A stretch of 54,823 nucleotides of DNA from Pedobacter cryoconitis (GTDB lineage Bacteria > Bacteroidota > Bacteroidia > Sphingobacteriales > Sphingobacteriaceae): assembly GCF_003259615.1 (NCBI RefSeq), contig NZ_QLLR01000036.1, forward strand, positions 1 through 54,823. The letters are read 5' to 3'. A program made the translations under genes and the position numbers. This document shows positions 1-7,318 of the stretch, piece by piece. Within the stretch, counting starts at the first letter, position 1; every line of letters starts with the position of its first letter. The notes under the pieces are model-generated. The model was not told where the DNA came from. It ran no database searches and saw nothing but the letters and a program-made list of their open reading frames with translations.

Positions 1-646
1 CCGCAGCACCAACCAACCAGGATTGCAGTTTCAAATCCCTTAAAAACCTTTACAGGTCATAGCTATGGCCACTTTAAACGGTTAAAAAAACATTACAGGC
101 CCTACCAAGCCTGGCTTTAAAACACCACTATTATACTATATAACATCAGTAAAAACCCAAAACATGGCCTCGCCCTCAAGAACAGGTGTTGAGAAGGGGT
201 CAAATAGTGCCTTGGAATGACCTTGGAATGAGGTTGGAATGACCTTGCAATGACCACAGTCATTCCAACCTCATCCCAACCTCATCCCAAGGTCATTCCA
301 AGGCACTACAGTGGCACTTCTCTTCTATAACTGTACTGGATTCGCTTGAACTGAACTGTTATTTCACTGCTAATATTTGAATCCAGCTCAAAAGCAGTCT
401 GATTCCGAAGAATTTAGGCAAGAACAAATATAAAAATGGCTAATTTGTGTCGTGAAGACGATAGATCCGGGGGTACTTTTCCTTCTCCCTTATATTATAT
501 ACATCTGGCCTATCAGAAAAACTTCACATCAAAAGTATCAAGTCTATATATTTAAACTAAAAAAGGCAGAGAAATCTCCACCTTTGGTCATATTATACGT
601 GTATTATAAGTCACGTATAAATTAAATAAAAAATACGCCAGCCTGA
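1..646. other. Gene-free left edge with inverted repeats
   Basis: I see no convincing coding region here; all frames are broken by stops. It holds the large inverted tandem repeat at 207-306 and a small dyad at 593-620 (arms TTATACGTG and CACGTATAA). The dyad lies just past the stop of the minus-strand DUF4337 gene and could act as its weak terminator. The rest is AT-rich with no recognisable RNA gene. Confidence 0.6.
207..306. repeat. Inverted tandem repeat (4 + 4 copies of an 11-nt unit)
   Basis: The left arm 207-253 is essentially four tandem copies of the 11-mer CCTTGGAATGA with small variations. After a 6-nt loop (254-259), the right arm 260-306 is four copies of the reverse complement. 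The two 47-nt arms pair with only a few mismatches, several of which would be G-U pairs in RNA. The structure could extrude as a cruciform or form a very long hairpin. No gene is attached to it. Confidence 0.85.
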
Positions 647-1165
647 TTACATCATACCGTATAAGAATGATAAAATACCTGCCAATGAAAAAAGAAGTCC
701 TAAATACCACAAACTCCTCTTTTTGGTTAGAATTGAAATCGCGGAGACAGCAATAGCTATTTGAAATAAAGTAACTGCTTTAGCTAATGACACGTGTTTA
801 TCCAAATGAGCCTCAGATAATTTTTCATGTGCTACAGCGCCCCTCTTTATCTCCTGCTGTTCTTTTTTATATTGCTCTATTTTGGCAGCATCGCCCGATC
901 CATTGACCTGTAGAGATCTGATTTCTGCTTTAATCCCCTTTGCCTGGTAATAAGCCCATTGATCAGAAGCCTTTATTTGTTCAATTAATGCTTCATTCGA
1001 ATGATGTCCAGCCATTAATCCTGCGATAGCAGCAAAAACAGCAACCAAAGCAGTAGATATAGCTAAATACATTATCCACTTATTTTCAGCCCCCTTTAAC
1101 GCCTCCTCTGATTTCTCCTGGATAGTTTCATGAAGGTGTTCTGTAGGTATTTCAATTTCTTCCAT
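647..1165 (-). CDS. DUF4337 family membrane protein
   Basis: A 172-residue protein of unknown function that resembles the DUF4337 family. An acidic N-terminal stretch of about 30 residues is followed by a hydrophobic segment at about 31-50, a charged helical middle region rich in Lys, Glu and Gln (about 55-125), and two C-terminal hydrophobic segments (about 130-147 and 152-170). This predicts an inner-membrane protein with a soluble coiled-coil-like middle. The ATG start is the first residue of the open frame and fits the family's N-terminus. It stands alone, divergent from bamD. The family call comes from recognised sequence style; the function is unknown. Confidence 0.8.
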   Translation of the reverse strand: MEEIEIPTEHLHETIQEKSEEALKGAENKWIMYLAISTALVAVFAAIAGLMAGHHSNEALIEQIKASDQWAYYQAKGIKAEIRSLQVNGSGDAAKIEQYKKEQQEIKRGAVAHEKLSEAHLDKHVSLAKAVTLFQIAIAVSAISILTKKRSLWYLGLLFSLAGILSFLYGMM

Positions 1166-1477
1166 AATTTGCCTTTAAATACGTTGACCAATAGATGATC
1201 CCGAACTTATATTCCCTAACAAATATCTGTTGTTTCAACAAATTTAAATACCTGCATTTAAAGTACAGCATACATACGAGGGAATAATCAAAATTATTTA
1301 ACCCAATAGAAGCCGCCTTTCCATCCCCTTTTTAGCCATTAATTAATCAGATAACCGCTTCCAGAGAATTTATTTGTTAAAATATGTTAACAGCTTGACT
1401 TATAAAAAGGCTTTATATAGCTTAGCGGTCGATTATTTTTAATTGACGTTATCGTATTATTAACTTATCTTTGCACA
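1166..1477. other. Divergent intergenic region upstream of bamD
   Basis: This 312-nt AT-rich spacer separates the divergent DUF4337 and bamD genes. A TAnnTTTG-like box (TAAATTTG on the minus strand, read as CAAATTTA near 1239) may serve the DUF4337 gene. The clear bamD promoter is listed separately. No open frame of note was seen. Confidence 0.5.
1443..1473 (+). promoter_or_regulatory. bamD operon promoter (Bacteroidota type)
   Basis: TTG at 1443-1445 and TATCTTTG at 1466-1473 are separated by 20 nt. This matches the Bacteroidota housekeeping consensus of TTTG, about 19-20 nt, then TAnnTTTG. Only four bases (CACA) separate the -7 box from the ATG at 1478, so the transcript would start at or within a few bases of the start codon. 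Confidence 0.75.
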
Positions 1478-2401
1478 ATGTTTAAAATTAAACACGTTTT
1501 TATACTAAGTTTTACTGTTATTGCCCTGAGTATTGCAGGTTGCAAAAGCCGTTTTGAAAAAATCAGGCTCAGCAATGATGTAGCCAAAAAATATCAGGAG
1601 GCAATAAAACTATATAACAAGAAGGATTATTCAAAAGCCCTTATCTTATTTGAAGATCTTTCTCAGAAATATAGAGGAAGAACTGAAGCTGAAGACCTGA
1701 ATTACTACTACGCTTATACCTTATACAGACTAAAAGATTATACGACTGCCCGTTATCAGTTCAAATACTTTGCAGATACCTATCCAACAAGTAAAAATGC
1801 TGAAGAATGCCGGTACATGGGTGCTTATTGCTACTACCTGGATTCTCCTGAATATACATTAGAGCAGGAAAATACTTATAAAGCAATTGACGCATTACAG
1901 TTATTTATCAACTTATATCCTAAAAGTGAGCGTGTTGCGCAGGCAAGTCAGTATATTACAGACCTTCGTGCTAAACTTGAATTAAAAGCTTATACCAATG
2001 CAAGACTATACTATGATTTGGGTGGATATGATCTATCTTACTACAAGTCATCTGTAATTGCTTTGAAAAATGCAGAAACCGATTTCCCGGATATTAAGTA
2101 TATAGAAGATATGGACCTGCTGATCGTTAAATCACAATACTCGTATGCTAGAAATAGTTACGCATTCCGTCAGGAAGACAGATATAACGAAGCAATTGGT
2201 TATGCAAATGAATTTATTGAAGCCCATCCTGAAAGTAAGTACCTTGCTGAAGTGAAAACGCTGAAAACAAATAGTGAAGATGGAATAGCCAATGCGAAGC
2301 AATTAATGGCGCAGGATGCTAAACTAACCGCGAAATATAAGGCATTAATGGAAAAAGATGCAAAAAAAGATACTACTACGATTAAAACCCCCAACCCATA
2401 A
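1478..2401 (+). CDS. bamD: Outer membrane assembly lipoprotein BamD
   Basis: BamD is the essential lipoprotein of the BAM complex that inserts beta-barrel proteins into the outer membrane. The 307-residue protein starts with a lipoprotein signal: a basic start, a hydrophobic core, and the lipobox IAGC with Cys22. TPR-like repeats follow, including YNKKDYSKALILFEDL and YRLKDYTTARYQF at about 47-110, and further helical repeats to about 265. The tail is Lys/Asp/Thr-rich. The ATG lies four bases after a strong -7 box, and the stop overlaps the next start (TAATG), so it probably heads a translationally coupled operon with rpoZ and coaBC. This gene order is common in Bacteroidota. Confidence 0.93.
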   Translation: MFKIKHVFILSFTVIALSIAGCKSRFEKIRLSNDVAKKYQEAIKLYNKKDYSKALILFEDLSQKYRGRTEAEDLNYYYAYTLYRLKDYTTARYQFKYFADTYPTSKNAEECRYMGAYCYYLDSPEYTLEQENTYKAIDALQLFINLYPKSERVAQASQYITDLRAKLELKAYTNARLYYDLGGYDLSYYKSSVIALKNAETDFPDIKYIEDMDLLIVKSQYSYARNSYAFRQEDRYNEAIGYANEFIEAHPESKYLAEVKTLKTNSEDGIANAKQLMAQDAKLTAKYKALMEKDAKKDTTTIKTPNP

Positions 2402-2727
2402 TGAATACGAATAAACCCGCAATACCAAACACTACGGTAACAAGAAATGTAAATGATTTAGATCAAAAGACCCACAACATTTATGAGTCTTTAGTGATTA
2501 TTTCTAAAAGGGCTAATCAGATTTCAAATAACATGAAAGAGGAGTTACATGGCAAGTTAGCTGAGTTTGCTTCTTCTAATGATAACCTGGAAGAGATCTT
2601 CGAAAACAGAGAACAAATTGAAATCAGCAAGCACTACGAACGCATGCCGAAGCCAAGCCTTATTGCGATTGATGAGTTTCTGAATGATAAAATTTACCAC
2701 AGAAATCCAGCTAAAGATTCACAATAA
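2401..2727 (+). CDS. rpoZ: RNA polymerase omega subunit (Bacteroidota type)
   Basis: A 108-residue protein resembling the Bacteroidota omega subunit, which helps assemble RNA polymerase by chaperoning beta-prime. The omega-like region lies around residues 20-60 (NIYESLVIISKRANQI), where the R-A-N-Q-I pattern recalls the conserved core of RpoZ. The C-terminus (PKPSLIAIDEFLNDKIYH) is typical of this lineage. The ATG shares one base with the bamD stop codon, which suggests coupling. Its position between bamD and coaBC supports the call, since coaBC and rpoZ are neighbours in many bacteria. Confidence 0.85.
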   Translation: MNTNKPAIPNTTVTRNVNDLDQKTHNIYESLVIISKRANQISNNMKEELHGKLAEFASSNDNLEEIFENREQIEISKHYERMPKPSLIAIDEFLNDKIYHRNPAKDSQ

Positions 2728-2773
2728 AATCTGCATAGGTATTATATAGCATAACCATTTGCATTAATAAACC

Positions 2774-3973
2774 ATGCTCAAAAATAAAAACATTATCCTT
2801 GGCGTTTGCGGCAGTATTGCAGCATATAAGTCCGCAGTATTAGTCAGGCTCCTGATTAAGGCTGGTGCAAACGTCAAGGTAATTCTTACAGCCGATGCGA
2901 CAAACTTCATCACGCCGCTCACGCTTGCCACCCTATCCAAAAACCCTGTTTACACCAGATATTTCGAAGAAGAAACCGGAGTATGGAGTAATCATGTCGA
3001 ATTAGGCCTCTGGGCAGATTATATGATCATCGCGCCTGCCAGTGCAAATACGCTTGGCAAAATGGCCAATGGACTTTGTGATAACCTGCTGAGCGCCGTC
3101 TATCTCTCCGCTAAATGTCCTGTCTTCTATGCTCCTGCAATGGATCTTGACATGTGGAAACATGAAAGCACCAAGGCCAATATTCAGAAACTGCAAAGTT
3201 TTGGCAATACCATGATCTCGCCAACAAGCGGAGAACTTGCCAGTGGTTTATACGGAGAAGGAAGAATGGCTGAGCCGGAAGAAATTGTAGCTTATCTTTC
3301 AGCGACAATCAAAAAAAGCCTTCCCCTGGTTGGTATTAAAGTGATGGTGACTGCTGGTCCTACCTACGAACCTATAGATCCAGTACGCTTTATAGGCAAC
3401 CATTCTTCAGGAAAGATGGGTTTCGCCCTTGCAGATGAAATGGCGCGTTTAGGAGCAGATGTGACTTTAATCAGCGGGCCTACTGCAGAGAAGAGCACGC
3501 AACAGGTAAACAGAATAGATGTAACTACGGCCAGCGAAATGCTGGAAGCTTGTCAAAGCAATTTTCCGGGGAGTGCCATTACGATTATGAGTGCTGCAGT
3601 TGCAGATTATACTCCTGTTCATGTGGCTGCACAGAAAATCAAAAAGGCAACAGAGGAGTTTAGTATCGAGCTGAAAAAGACGATTGATATTCTTTTCACA
3701 TTAGGCCAGACCAAAACCAAAGCACAAATACTGGTTGGTTTTGCACTGGAGACTAACAATGAGGAAGAACATGCAAAAGCTAAACTGGTCAAAAAGAATC
3801 TCGACCTGATTATCCTGAATTCTTTAAATGATGCCGGGGCAGGCTTTCAAAAAGATACAAACAAAATTACTATCTTTAATCAGTACTTAGACAAAACGGT
3901 ATACGATGTAAAATCAAAAACTGAAGTTGCCAAAGATATATGTACTGAAATATTAAAGCTGCGCCCTGCATGA
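2774..3973 (+). CDS. coaBC: Bifunctional phosphopantothenoylcysteine decarboxylase / phosphopantothenate-cysteine ligase
   Basis: CoaBC catalyses two steps of coenzyme A synthesis. The CoaB half joins cysteine to 4'-phosphopantothenate and the FMN-dependent CoaC half decarboxylates the product. The 399 residues are the usual length. The N-terminal flavodoxin-like half begins with GVCGSIAAYKSA (about 10-21). It contains the active-site His region (NHVELGLWADYMIIAPASANT, a stretch near residue 75) and PAMDLDMW, a variant of the family PxMNxxMW motif with Asp in place of Asn. From about residue 190 the CoaB half carries AGPTYEPIDPVRFI, NHSSGKMG and the KIKK substrate loop. The stop overlaps the DUF4835 start by 4 bases (ATGA). 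Confidence 0.95.
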   Translation: MLKNKNIILGVCGSIAAYKSAVLVRLLIKAGANVKVILTADATNFITPLTLATLSKNPVYTRYFEEETGVWSNHVELGLWADYMIIAPASANTLGKMANGLCDNLLSAVYLSAKCPVFYAPAMDLDMWKHESTKANIQKLQSFGNTMISPTSGELASGLYGEGRMAEPEEIVAYLSATIKKSLPLVGIKVMVTAGPTYEPIDPVRFIGNHSSGKMGFALADEMARLGADVTLISGPTAEKSTQQVNRIDVTTASEMLEACQSNFPGSAITIMSAAVADYTPVHVAAQKIKKATEEFSIELKKTIDILFTLGQTKTKAQILVGFALETNNEEEHAKAKLVKKNLDLIILNSLNDAGAGFQKDTNKITIFNQYLDKTVYDVKSKTEVAKDICTEILKLRPA

Positions 3974-4872
3974 AAAAATTCACTACGCTCGTTTTTGCAT
4001 CACTCTTTATTGGCTTAACTGGTTTCACTCAGGAACTGAATACCAGGGTAACTGTAACTGCGCCAACAGTGCAAAACATGGATAAGAAGAATATTGAGCT
4101 GATCCAGAATACGATACGTGAATATCTGAACAATAATAAATGGACGAATGAAACTTATCAGCCACAGGAAAGGATTGAAAGTAATCTGGTGATTACAATC
4201 AGTTCGTGGGATGGGGCTTCAGGTTATAAAGCTGATGCCCAGATACAGACCAGCCGGCCTGTATTTGGTACTTCATACAACAGCACACTGCTCAATCTGA
4301 GCGACAAGGATTTTGACTTCAACTATAATGAAGGAGAACCGGTTAACTTCTCTGATCAGAATTTTCTGAGTAACCTGGGCTCATTGCTATCTTATTATGC
4401 CTATACTATTATCGGATTAGATAAAGACAGCTTCAGTAAATTGGGCGGAACACCCTATTATCTAAAGGCCCAGAATATTCTTAATGTAGCACAGGTATCA
4501 GGCAATACCGGCTGGAAAGCTTATGATGGTTTGCGCAACCGGTACTGGTTAAACCAGAATCTACTGGATAAGAGTTTTGAAGATCTCCGTATTTTCATCT
4601 ATAACTATCACGCCAATACGCTTGATCGCATACAGGAAAATCCGACTAAAGGATGTGAAATGTTGCTGGGTTTCTTAACGGACTTAAAACAGATGGACAA
4701 GCAGAAACTAGGCTCAATTTTCCCTAATGTTTACCTGTCTACCAAAGCTGAAGAAATGGTAAATATCCTGGTTACAGGAAATACGCAGGATAAAATTCAG
4801 GCTTATAATCTCCTGAGCGAGATAGATCCTGCTAATATCAGTAAATACGAAATTCTAAAAAAAGGCCTTTAA
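3970..4872 (+). CDS. DUF4835 family exported protein (PorD-like)
   Basis: A 300-residue exported protein that resembles DUF4835. From memory, this family has been linked to the type IX secretion protein PorD; treat that link as tentative. A signal peptide covers residues 1-20 (MKKFTTLVFASLFIGLTGF then TQE). The mature part has the family pattern of an early helical segment (NIELIQNTIREYLNN), a mixed beta region with several Trp and Tyr residues, and a helical C-terminus ending in SEIDPANISKYEILKKGL. The start overlaps the coaBC stop by 4 bases, so the two are probably translationally coupled. Confidence 0.8.
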   Translation: MKKFTTLVFASLFIGLTGFTQELNTRVTVTAPTVQNMDKKNIELIQNTIREYLNNNKWTNETYQPQERIESNLVITISSWDGASGYKADAQIQTSRPVFGTSYNSTLLNLSDKDFDFNYNEGEPVNFSDQNFLSNLGSLLSYYAYTIIGLDKDSFSKLGGTPYYLKAQNILNVAQVSGNTGWKAYDGLRNRYWLNQNLLDKSFEDLRIFIYNYHANTLDRIQENPTKGCEMLLGFLTDLKQMDKQKLGSIFPNVYLSTKAEEMVNILVTGNTQDKIQAYNLLSEIDPANISKYEILKKGL

Positions 4873-4921
4873 TCGTCTTCCTTACCCCCTTCTCTTATTT
4901 TTATAAAATATATTTTTGATA

Positions 4922-4962
4922 TACGAATATATTCGTACATTAGTACTACGAAACAATTCGTA
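4922..4962 (+). promoter_or_regulatory. Two 16-bp BlaI-type operators upstream of blaI
   Basis: TACGAATATATTCGTA at 4922-4937 is a perfect 16-bp palindrome. A second site, TACGAAACAATTCGTA at 4947-4962, has the same six-base arms around ACAA. Their centres are 25 bp apart and the second ends 8 bases before the blaI ATG. A possible core promoter (TTG at 4916, TACATTAG at 4936) overlaps them. Paired dyads in front of a BlaI/MecI gene are the expected autoregulatory arrangement for this family; the binding itself is inferred. Confidence 0.8.
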
Positions 4963-4970
4963 AATGTAAT

Positions 4971-5354
4971 ATGTCCTCACAAAATACTATAAAACCAACT
5001 GAAAGCGAACTGGAGATTCTTCAAATTTTATGGGAGAAGGGAGATTGTACCGTGAGAGAAGTACACGAGATCCTGACTCAGCATAAAGAGGCCGGTTATA
5101 CTACGACACTTAAAATTATGCAGCTGATGCAGGAGAAAGGTTTGGTCAGAAGAGATACCAGTTCAAAGACACATATCTATAGTGCGCTGGCCAGTCAGCA
5201 GAAAACACAGGAACACTTGCTTTCCAAATTAATTGACAATGCGTTTAGCGGTTCTGCTGCAAGACTGGTGATGCAGGCCCTGGGAAATCATAGTGCAAGC
5301 AAGGACGAGATAGAAGCGATAAAGAAATATTTAAATGACTTAGATTATAAATAA
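4971..5354 (+). CDS. BlaI/MecI/CopY family transcriptional repressor
   Basis: A 127-residue winged-helix repressor of the BlaI/MecI type. The N-terminal domain begins KPTESELEILQILWEKGDCTVREVHEIL (a family signature at about residues 7-34), followed by the recognition helix region GYTTTLKIMQLMQEKGLV. The C-terminal dimerisation helices run from about residue 80 to the end. In the known systems a membrane metallopeptidase inactivates the repressor, and here such a gene starts 4 bases after the stop. Two palindromic operators lie immediately upstream, so autorepression is likely. The regulated stimulus is not evident from the sequence. Confidence 0.92.
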   Translation: MSSQNTIKPTESELEILQILWEKGDCTVREVHEILTQHKEAGYTTTLKIMQLMQEKGLVRRDTSSKTHIYSALASQQKTQEHLLSKLIDNAFSGSAARLVMQALGNHSASKDEIEAIKKYLNDLDYK

Positions 5355-5358
5355 TACT

Positions 5359-7170
5359 ATGGAAGCTTTAGTAAACAATCTTATACAGGCAACGGGATGG
5401 AGTATCCTGCATTCCTTATGGCAGGCTGCACTCGTATATGCACTGCTCTTACCAACCCAGATGCGTATATTCCGGTTAAAAGCCAGGCTGAAGTATAATT
5501 TAGCCTTTGCTGCGAATGCGTTCATATTTATTTGCTTCCTGATTACTTTCTTTTCGATATTTAAATGGCCTGCAGATCAGCAGCAAGCGATGACTGCTCA
5601 GGTCATGGTTAATAATCCATTATCTTATTCCTTTTTATCGGCAACTCTGATACCCTATGCGGAGAAGTTGTTTCCTTTCCTGGTCTTGCTTTATAGCATT
5701 GGATTAGTGATCCAGTCTGTTATCGTCTTCAAAGGATACCATAAAATACAAAGTCTCAAAAGAGCAGACAGGATCAGTATTCCTGCAGAATGGACTGTTC
5801 TTTTTGAAGCGCTGACTAAAAAACTGAATATCTCTAAACATGTTTCCTTTCACTTGTCTGAGCATGTCAATGTTCCGCTTGTTATTGGTTTCTTTAAACC
5901 TGTTGTACTTTTTCCGGTAGCCTTAATGGCGCAAATGGAAATGAAACATATAGAGGCTATATTGATTCATGAACTCTCTCATATCAGAAGGAATGATTAC
6001 CTGTTTAACCTGATCAGAACTTTGATTGAAACTATTTTATTCTTCAATCCTTTTGTGTGGCTGACAGGCAAGTTTATAGACATCGAAAGAGAGCATGCTT
6101 GTGATGATCTGGTAGTCGGGCTGACTAACACCCCACTGACTTATGCCCACGCCCTGCTGCAACTGGAATTATTGGCAGATAAAAGCTCGCCTGTATTTGC
6201 TTTGGCAGCAACAGGAAAAAATCAACACCTCTATCAGCGGATTAAAAGAATTACTGCGATGAAAACTAACTACATGAATTCAAAACAAAAGCTTTTTGCA
6301 GTTGCATTGACACTGACCACTATCATTTCACTGGCCTGGATAAATCCTGCAAAGCGTGATCAACAGTTGAAGCAATCAAAAGTATCAAAAGATAATGCGA
6401 CGTTATTATCCCCTTCAGTTCAGCTTCCTATTGATACCGGGAAAAAGAAAACCAAAAGGGTATACGTCTTTAAAAGTAATGACACACCTGATTCCATGGT
6501 TATCCAGGGCCCGGATAGTTTACCGTTGCGTCATGTTTATATCAATCACAATAGGCCTGAGCCTCCCGCAGTTATTATGCCCCCTGCCCCACCTGCCCCT
6601 CCTGTTCCATTAAATATTGAAACAGATTCTTTATTAGGACCTGATTTCCCTGTGACGATGATCAATTTTTCTTCGGATGTTAAAGATATGGTTGCAGCCA
6701 GTTTTTCGGGTAATGAACGCAAAATAGAAAGCCTGGCAGCCCGTATAGAGGAAAAAGGCAAAGCATTAGAGCGGCAGTTTAATTCTCCTGCAGAAAAGGC
6801 TAAGTGGGCAAAGTTTGATGCGGAGATCAAAGCGAAATACGATAATCCTGCTGCACGTGCTAAATGGGAGAAAATGGCCAGAGAAATGCAGGCTAAGTAC
6901 AATTCACCGGAACAAAAAGCAGCAATGAAAAAACTTCAGCAACAGGCACGCCTGCAAGCATTGAGCGCACAGCAAATGATCAATTCTCCAGAGTTTAAAG
7001 CGAGGATTAAGCTAATGTCAGCTGATAATTCAACAAGAATGGTCATTTTGAATGAATCTGAAGAGCAGCAAAAACTTAAAAAAACAGCAGAATACCAGGA
7101 ACTGAAAAAGAAATTTGATAAGGATGTAGAAAAGCTGAAAGCTAAAGACCAGAAAAAAGATACTAATTAA
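5359..7170 (+). CDS. BlaR1-type M56 membrane metallopeptidase with repeat-rich C-terminal tail
   Basis: A 603-residue M56 peptidase, partner of the preceding repressor. The first 310 residues hold membrane segments (about 15-30, 37-60, 90-115, 310-325) and the zinc peptidase core: HELSH at about 209-213, then the downstream EREHACDD segment supplying the third ligand. After the last membrane segment there is no recognisable penicillin-binding sensor domain. Instead comes a proline-rich stretch (PPAVIMPPAPPAPPVP, about 405-420). It is followed by an alpha-helical region with about four related repeats of roughly 22 residues, each starting like NSPAEKAKW, DNPAARAKW, NSPEQKAAM and NSPEFKARI. The stimulus is therefore probably not a beta-lactam. 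A strong terminator follows at 7235. Confidence 0.88.
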   Translation: MEALVNNLIQATGWSILHSLWQAALVYALLLPTQMRIFRLKARLKYNLAFAANAFIFICFLITFFSIFKWPADQQQAMTAQVMVNNPLSYSFLSATLIPYAEKLFPFLVLLYSIGLVIQSVIVFKGYHKIQSLKRADRISIPAEWTVLFEALTKKLNISKHVSFHLSEHVNVPLVIGFFKPVVLFPVALMAQMEMKHIEAILIHELSHIRRNDYLFNLIRTLIETILFFNPFVWLTGKFIDIEREHACDDLVVGLTNTPLTYAHALLQLELLADKSSPVFALAATGKNQHLYQRIKRITAMKTNYMNSKQKLFAVALTLTTIISLAWINPAKRDQQLKQSKVSKDNATLLSPSVQLPIDTGKKKTKRVYVFKSNDTPDSMVIQGPDSLPLRHVYINHNRPEPPAVIMPPAPPAPPVPLNIETDSLLGPDFPVTMINFSSDVKDMVAASFSGNERKIESLAARIEEKGKALERQFNSPAEKAKWAKFDAEIKAKYDNPAARAKWEKMAREMQAKYNSPEQKAAMKKLQQQARLQALSAQQMINSPEFKARIKLMSADNSTRMVILNESEEQQKLKKTAEYQELKKKFDKDVEKLKAKDQKKDTN

Positions 7171-7234
7171 AGGCGTTTTAAATCTACTATACAATTATAA
7201 AACATTTAAAACTTCAATACACAAATGACCACAG

Positions 7235-7264
7235 CGGCCGAAGAAACATCTTCGGCCGTTTTTT
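7235..7264 (+). terminator. Intrinsic terminator after blaR1-type gene
   Basis: CGGCCGAAGA, loop AACA, and TCTTCGGCCG make a perfect 10-bp stem followed by six T residues. It ends the blaI-blaR1 transcript and separates it from recN. Confidence 0.92.
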
Positions 7265-7318
7265 GTTAAAAAAGAATAAACATCAAATGACTTAGTTTTC
7301 ATAATTTAGCAATCAAAT

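Noticed and set aside
6546..6902. 118-codon open frame antisense to the BlaR1-type tail
   Set aside because: It mirrors the repeat region of the peptidase gene and shows no protein features of its own.
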